DNA from: a bacterium
GTDB taxonomy: Bacteria; Myxococcota_A; Polyangia; Nannocystales; Nannocystaceae
DNA: 64,000 nucleotides
NCBI GenBank assembly: GCA_024742475.1
Contig: JANSYI010000032.1
Coordinates: 38,896 to 102,895 of the forward strand
Direction of reading: 5' to 3'
The notes beneath the pieces are model-generated. The model saw only the letters and a list, made by a program, of their open reading frames with translations, was not told the origin of the DNA and did no database searches. The position numbers and the translations under genes were made by a program. This document shows, in pieces, positions 60,934 to 64,000 of this stretch; within the stretch, counting starts at the first letter, position 1, and the number at the start of each line of letters is the position of its first letter.

Positions 60934-62306
60934 CGACGACCTCGCTTCGTCTTCTTCTTCGCGGGGGCATCGACGGTGAGCGCGGCCCACACGGCGCCCG
61001 TCAGCGCTTTGCCACCGGCACCGGGCTCGACGCCGGAGATGAACACGACGGTGTCCTTGCGGCGCTCGAGCACGGTGGGGCGTTCGATGCGTTCGTCGGC
61101 GTACTTGCGCAGGCTGGCCTCGAGCTCTTCGGCGTCGCGGCGCTCGTCCATGACGACGGCGATGGCCACCGACATGTCGCCGTCTTCGGTCTCGAGGGCG
61201 ACGAGGGTATCGCCGCCCCAGCCGGCGGCGGAGCGACGGGCGACGGACGAGCGCTCGACGTCGGCGAGCAGGGCGAGCCACTGCGCCTCGCCGAGCTCGT
61301 CGTGCCAGACGACCGGCTTGCCAAAGGCCTGGGCGAGGGCGTCGTGGTCGAAGTGGACGCCGCGGGCGGGCTCGCGGGCGCGCAGCTTGTCGACGTGCAG
61401 CATCTGCTCGGTGGTGGTGGGGGGATCCTCGTAGAGCGCGTCGATGCTCTGCCAGCCGTCTTGCACGACCATGCGAACGACCGTGGCGGTGCCGGCGGTG
61501 TAGGGCAAATGCAAACCCCGCATGAGCACGGGGGATTCGCTCATGATGCTGACGATGTCGAGGCTCTGGTTGATGCCGGCCTCGAGCACGGCGTCGTCGA
61601 TGGCGGTGAGGCCGTCTTCGCCGGTGACCCAGGCGAAGTAGGCCGCCTGGGCGCCGCCTTCGATCAAGAAGCGCTCGGCCTCGTCGAGGTCGGCGCGATG
61701 GTCGGTGGGGACCATCCTGGGCTGGAGATCGAAGTGCATGTCTTGCAGGGCGTGGGCGATCTCGTGGCCGACGGTCTGGCTGAGCATGCCGGTGGAGATG
61801 TACTCGCCGATGAACAGGGCCTTGACCTTGGGGTCGTAGAAGCCGAGGACGCCGTCTTCGAGGAGGTCGAGGTGGATCTGCTCGAGGCTGGCGCCCGGGG
61901 CGATGACGCCCAGGGCCTCGCTGATCCTTCCCTGCAGGGCGAACTCTTCGGGGGTGGTGTGCTCGTACATGAGCGCCTGGGCGTAGGCGCGAATGTCCTT
62001 CTTGCTGGTGACACGAACATCGACCTCGGATTTGACCTCGAGGTTTCTGGCGGTGGCGACGGCCTGGAGGATGCGCGCCGCCTCGTCACGCGCGCGGGCC
62101 TCGTCGATGTTCCCGGTGCCGACGGGTCGAGCCTGTGGGCCGGCGACGGGGGAGGGGGCGACGCTCGGGTTCGCGCGCGCGGCGGGGCTGGTGGGGCCGG
62201 CGGAGGGCGTCTGCGAGCAGCCTGCGAGCAGGAGCGCAAACGCGGCACGCGCCACGCGCGGTTGCCGAGAACGAACGGCCGAAGCACCGCGAGGGGGCGC
62301 AGTCAC
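60930..62306 (-). CDS. Lipoprotein zinc metallopeptidase, first gene of the Bat/MoxR-type operon
   Basis: The 458-residue product has a lipoprotein signal (AAFALLLAG then Cys30) and a Pro/Ala linker (about 31-65). A catalytic domain follows with HExxH in TVGHEIAHALQD (His181, Glu182, His185), a third-ligand candidate in DEAERFLIEGGAQAAY (about Glu217), and FYDPKVKALFIGEY before it. This resembles M48/minor gluzincin-like lipoproteins of Myxococcota. The start is GTG at 62306, 6 bases after a TACGCT box. A GTGA overlap joins it to the DUF4175-like gene. Its role with the MoxR complex is unknown. Confidence 0.82.
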   Translation of the reverse strand: MTAPPRGASAVRSRQPRVARAAFALLLAGCSQTPSAGPTSPAARANPSVAPSPVAGPQARPVGTGNIDEARARDEAARILQAVATARNLEVKSEVDVRVTSKKDIRAYAQALMYEHTTPEEFALQGRISEALGVIAPGASLEQIHLDLLEDGVLGFYDPKVKALFIGEYISTGMLSQTVGHEIAHALQDMHFDLQPRMVPTDHRADLDEAERFLIEGGAQAAYFAWVTGEDGLTAIDDAVLEAGINQSLDIVSIMSESPVLMRGLHLPYTAGTATVVRMVVQDGWQSIDALYEDPPTTTEQMLHVDKLRAREPARGVHFDHDALAQAFGKPVVWHDELGEAQWLALLADVERSSVARRSAAGWGGDTLVALETEDGDMSVAIAVVMDERRDAEELEASLRKYADERIERPTVLERRKDTVVFISGVEPGAGGKALTGAVWAALTVDAPAKKKTKRGRR

Positions 62307-62312
62307 GCGTAG

Positions 62313-62318
62313 AGCGTA
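62313..62318 (-). promoter_or_regulatory. Candidate -10 box (TACGCT) of the Bat/MoxR-type operon
   Basis: On the minus strand TACGCT ends 6 bases before the GTG at 62306. Confidence 0.45.
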
Positions 62319-62364
62319 GCAGGCCCGGGGGGGCGTGGGGCATGCGGTGGGGCCCGAGGGCGGG

Positions 62365-63840
62365 CTAGGGCTGCAGGACGTGCTGGCGAACGCTGACGGC
62401 GTCGCCGTCGCGCACGGCGTAGAGCACTCGGCCCAGCTCGGGGGTCCAGGGGTGGCTGGCCTCGCCGATGCCGCGTCCGCCCAGGAGGTTCTCGGCGATC
62501 ACCTCGAACTCGCCGTCGAAGCGCCGCTGGTAGAGCCACCGCGAGTTCTCGTCTCCTCCGGGCGGGATACTCAGACCGGTGATGGTGTGCTCGCCGACGT
62601 GCAGTCGGCTGCGAGGCGCGACGGGCACGAACGGGAAGCCGGGGCGGCCGTCGAGCGGGTAGGCCCACATTTCGGCGCTGACGTCGAGGTGGCGAGCGAG
62701 GACCATCTCGTTCCACAGAAATCCGCCGCCTCGCCCTTCGGTCTCGCCGGGCTCGAGCGGCCGAGACCACGAGACCTCCCACTGCACGCTGTCGGAGGTG
62801 GGCTCGTCGAGGGGAATCTCGAAGATGCGTGCCTCTTCGTCGTCGAGCACGAACACGCGCTGCGCATCCAAGACAGCGACGACGTTGGCAGCACCGCTGA
62901 GGGAGACGCTCCGCATCCAGCCGGCTCGGGCAACCAGGACCGCGGAGTTGGTCGTCGCGGCCATCAGGCCGTCGCGAATGCTGAAGTCGTCGCCGCGCCC
63001 CAGGCTCTCGTCGAGCTCGGGGGTCTGAAACCAGGCTCCGGTGCGTAGATCGACCGCGTAGCCGTAGGGATCCGCGCTCGGGTTGGAGCTCCGGACGTCG
63101 TGTGCGAAGGCGACGATCCAGTCCGAGGCGGCGGGCGCACCTGGAGCGGACCACAGGGAGCGGACGGGCTCGGGGAGGTCGACGGTGATGGGTGCCGACC
63201 CATCGGCGGGGTGAATGGTCGCGGGCGCGCCAAACTCGAAGACGGCGGCGCCATCGTCCATCGGCACGAGCTGGTAGCCCGCGTCCCCCGAGGAGACCTT
63301 CCGCGTCGAGCCGTCGGGCAGGTGCTGCGTGGTCCCGGACGGGCCCTGAACGAGCCCAAACGAAGGCTCTCGCTCGTCTTGGGGGGGCACGCCCCGGTAG
63401 CACCGCACGCCCTCTTCGAGGCGGTCGCCAGGGCTCCCGTCTTCGAGCAGCGTCCACATGCCGTCCTCCTCGTCGAGGTCGCTGATGCCGGAGCACAAGA
63501 CGACCTCGCCGCCGACGTAGGCCACGCCGGTGGGCAGGCTGAAGCTGTCCACGAGTCGGATGGGGTCGCCACCGCAGTTGTCGACCACGCTGAAGGTGTC
63601 GGGGCCGTTGAACTCACCGGGCTCGAGCTCTCGGTCGCGTGCGTAGTGAACGCTGATCGCGTCGGTGAGATCGAACGCGTCGACGGAGTAGAAGGGGGCG
63701 GCGTTCTCGAGGCGGAGGAGCTCGGTGGGGGAGTCGGTGCAGGTCTGGAACTGCGCGGGTGGGGGTGACGTGTTTCCGCACGAGATCCCAAGTGGGATGA
63801 TTCCGAGGACGGCCGACAGCCTAAGGAAGGGTCGTTGCAT
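62365..63840 (-). CDS. Hypothetical lipoprotein, possibly beta-propeller
   Basis: The 491-residue product has a lipoprotein signal (LSAVLGIIPLGIS then Cys21). The remainder is beta-rich with recurrent Trp/Asp turns (GMWTLLEDGSPGD, DWIVAFAHDVRSSNP, RVFVLDDEEARIFEIPL), which suggests a propeller-like fold, though no specific family is recognised. The start is ATG at 63840 (MQRPFLRLS); TACCTC lies 6 bases before it. It is probably monocistronic and divergent from the gene entering the right edge. Confidence 0.72.
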   Translation of the reverse strand: MQRPFLRLSAVLGIIPLGISCGNTSPPPAQFQTCTDSPTELLRLENAAPFYSVDAFDLTDAISVHYARDRELEPGEFNGPDTFSVVDNCGGDPIRLVDSFSLPTGVAYVGGEVVLCSGISDLDEEDGMWTLLEDGSPGDRLEEGVRCYRGVPPQDEREPSFGLVQGPSGTTQHLPDGSTRKVSSGDAGYQLVPMDDGAAVFEFGAPATIHPADGSAPITVDLPEPVRSLWSAPGAPAASDWIVAFAHDVRSSNPSADPYGYAVDLRTGAWFQTPELDESLGRGDDFSIRDGLMAATTNSAVLVARAGWMRSVSLSGAANVVAVLDAQRVFVLDDEEARIFEIPLDEPTSDSVQWEVSWSRPLEPGETEGRGGGFLWNEMVLARHLDVSAEMWAYPLDGRPGFPFVPVAPRSRLHVGEHTITGLSIPPGGDENSRWLYQRRFDGEFEVIAENLLGGRGIGEASHPWTPELGRVLYAVRDGDAVSVRQHVLQP

Positions 63841-63929
63841 TTTCTGGAGGTAGCGTAAATAGAACGGTGCAACTTTTTCAGAGCGCGTGAAAGCGGGCGT
63901 AACCTCCGTTTCAAGCACGAAACGAACAA

Positions 63930-63949
63930 CCCTCGGCTGCAACCGAGGG
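63930..63949 (+). promoter_or_regulatory. Hairpin in the leader of the right-edge gene
   Basis: CCCTCGG-CTGCAA-CCGAGGG is a perfect 7-bp stem ending 13 bases before the ATG at 63963, next to GAGG (63951-63954), the likely ribosome-binding site. It could modulate translation or be an operator. Confidence 0.35.
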
Positions 63950-63962
63950 CGAGGAAACGCCC

Positions 63963-64000
63963 ATGAACGAACTAGCAGAAAGCACCGCACCCATCCAGCA
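63963..64000 (+). CDS. Start of an unidentified gene, cut by the window edge
   Basis: ATG at 63963 opens a frame MNELAESTAPIQ that runs to the edge, preceded by GAGG. Only 12 codons are visible, so no function can be suggested. Confidence 0.5.
   Translation, partial: MNELAESTAPIQ

Overview
The window is GC-rich, gene-dense bacterial chromosome. I read it as Myxococcota, probably near the Nannocystaceae. The signs are a secreted protein with three DUF4215-type Cys repeats and a MYXO-CTERM-like tail (17710-19068), an IgGFc-binding-type lipoprotein, a eukaryote-like Ser/Thr kinase, an HMG-CoA synthase, and many lipoproteins whose lipobox is followed by a Ser/Thr/Gly/Asp/Glu-rich linker. The placement is inferred from family content; no rRNA or other taxonomic marker is present.

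Layout. 1-2.0 kb: start of a PBP4-type carboxypeptidase, divergent from serS. 2.0-6.5 kb: an ECF sigma operon (sigma, membrane protein that is the likely anti-sigma, Cys-rich lipoprotein, barrel-like protein; every junction a 4-base overlap), divergent from a lipoprotein built of five Cys4 repeats. 6.5-10.6 kb: nuclease-like lipoprotein, LspA-like membrane protein, primary-type sigma factor, glutaredoxin, CvfB. 10.8-19.1 kb: PAS protein, topoisomerase IV A and B subunits, RlmI-like methyltransferase, MYXO-CTERM protein. 19.1-26.7 kb: TPR protein, then a three-gene operon with a zincin like those of type VI effectors plus two unknown partners, one a lipoprotein. 25.9-31.7 kb: DUF2293 protein, aspartokinase, IgGFc-binding-like lipoprotein, unknown protein, agmatinase-like enzyme. 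31.8-32.5 kb: tRNA-Pro(CGG) with promoter and terminator, then non-coding DNA with two 58-bp hairpin repeats and three 97-bp tandem repeats inside a 17-bp inverted repeat. 32.5-45.4 kb: Ser/Thr kinase, alanine dehydrogenase, a tripartite RND exporter with two different permeases, an MFS transporter and a lipoprotein. 45.5-51.1 kb: HMG-CoA synthase; a PQQ-type dehydrogenase, lipoprotein esterase and M48 protease operon; a DUF1697 protein; a small unknown protein. 51.1-62.3 kb: a Bat/MoxR-type operon (lipoprotein metallopeptidase, coiled-coil membrane protein, MoxR ATPase, DUF58 protein, two VWA membrane proteins). At its 3' end a 66-bp element is repeated on both sides of a single-gene module encoding an RTX-like secreted protein. 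62.4-64.0 kb: a lipoprotein and the start of another gene.

Expression style. At least a dozen first-in-operon genes have a TANNNT-like -10 only 6-9 bases before the start codon and no visible Shine-Dalgarno, as expected for leaderless mRNAs. Downstream genes are usually joined by ATGA or GTGA overlaps. The observations I would pursue first are the repeat-flanked single-gene module (51145-52225), the ECF sigma/Cys-rich lipoprotein locus with its mirror-image motifs (5540-5609), and the putative zincin effector operon (21970-25966).
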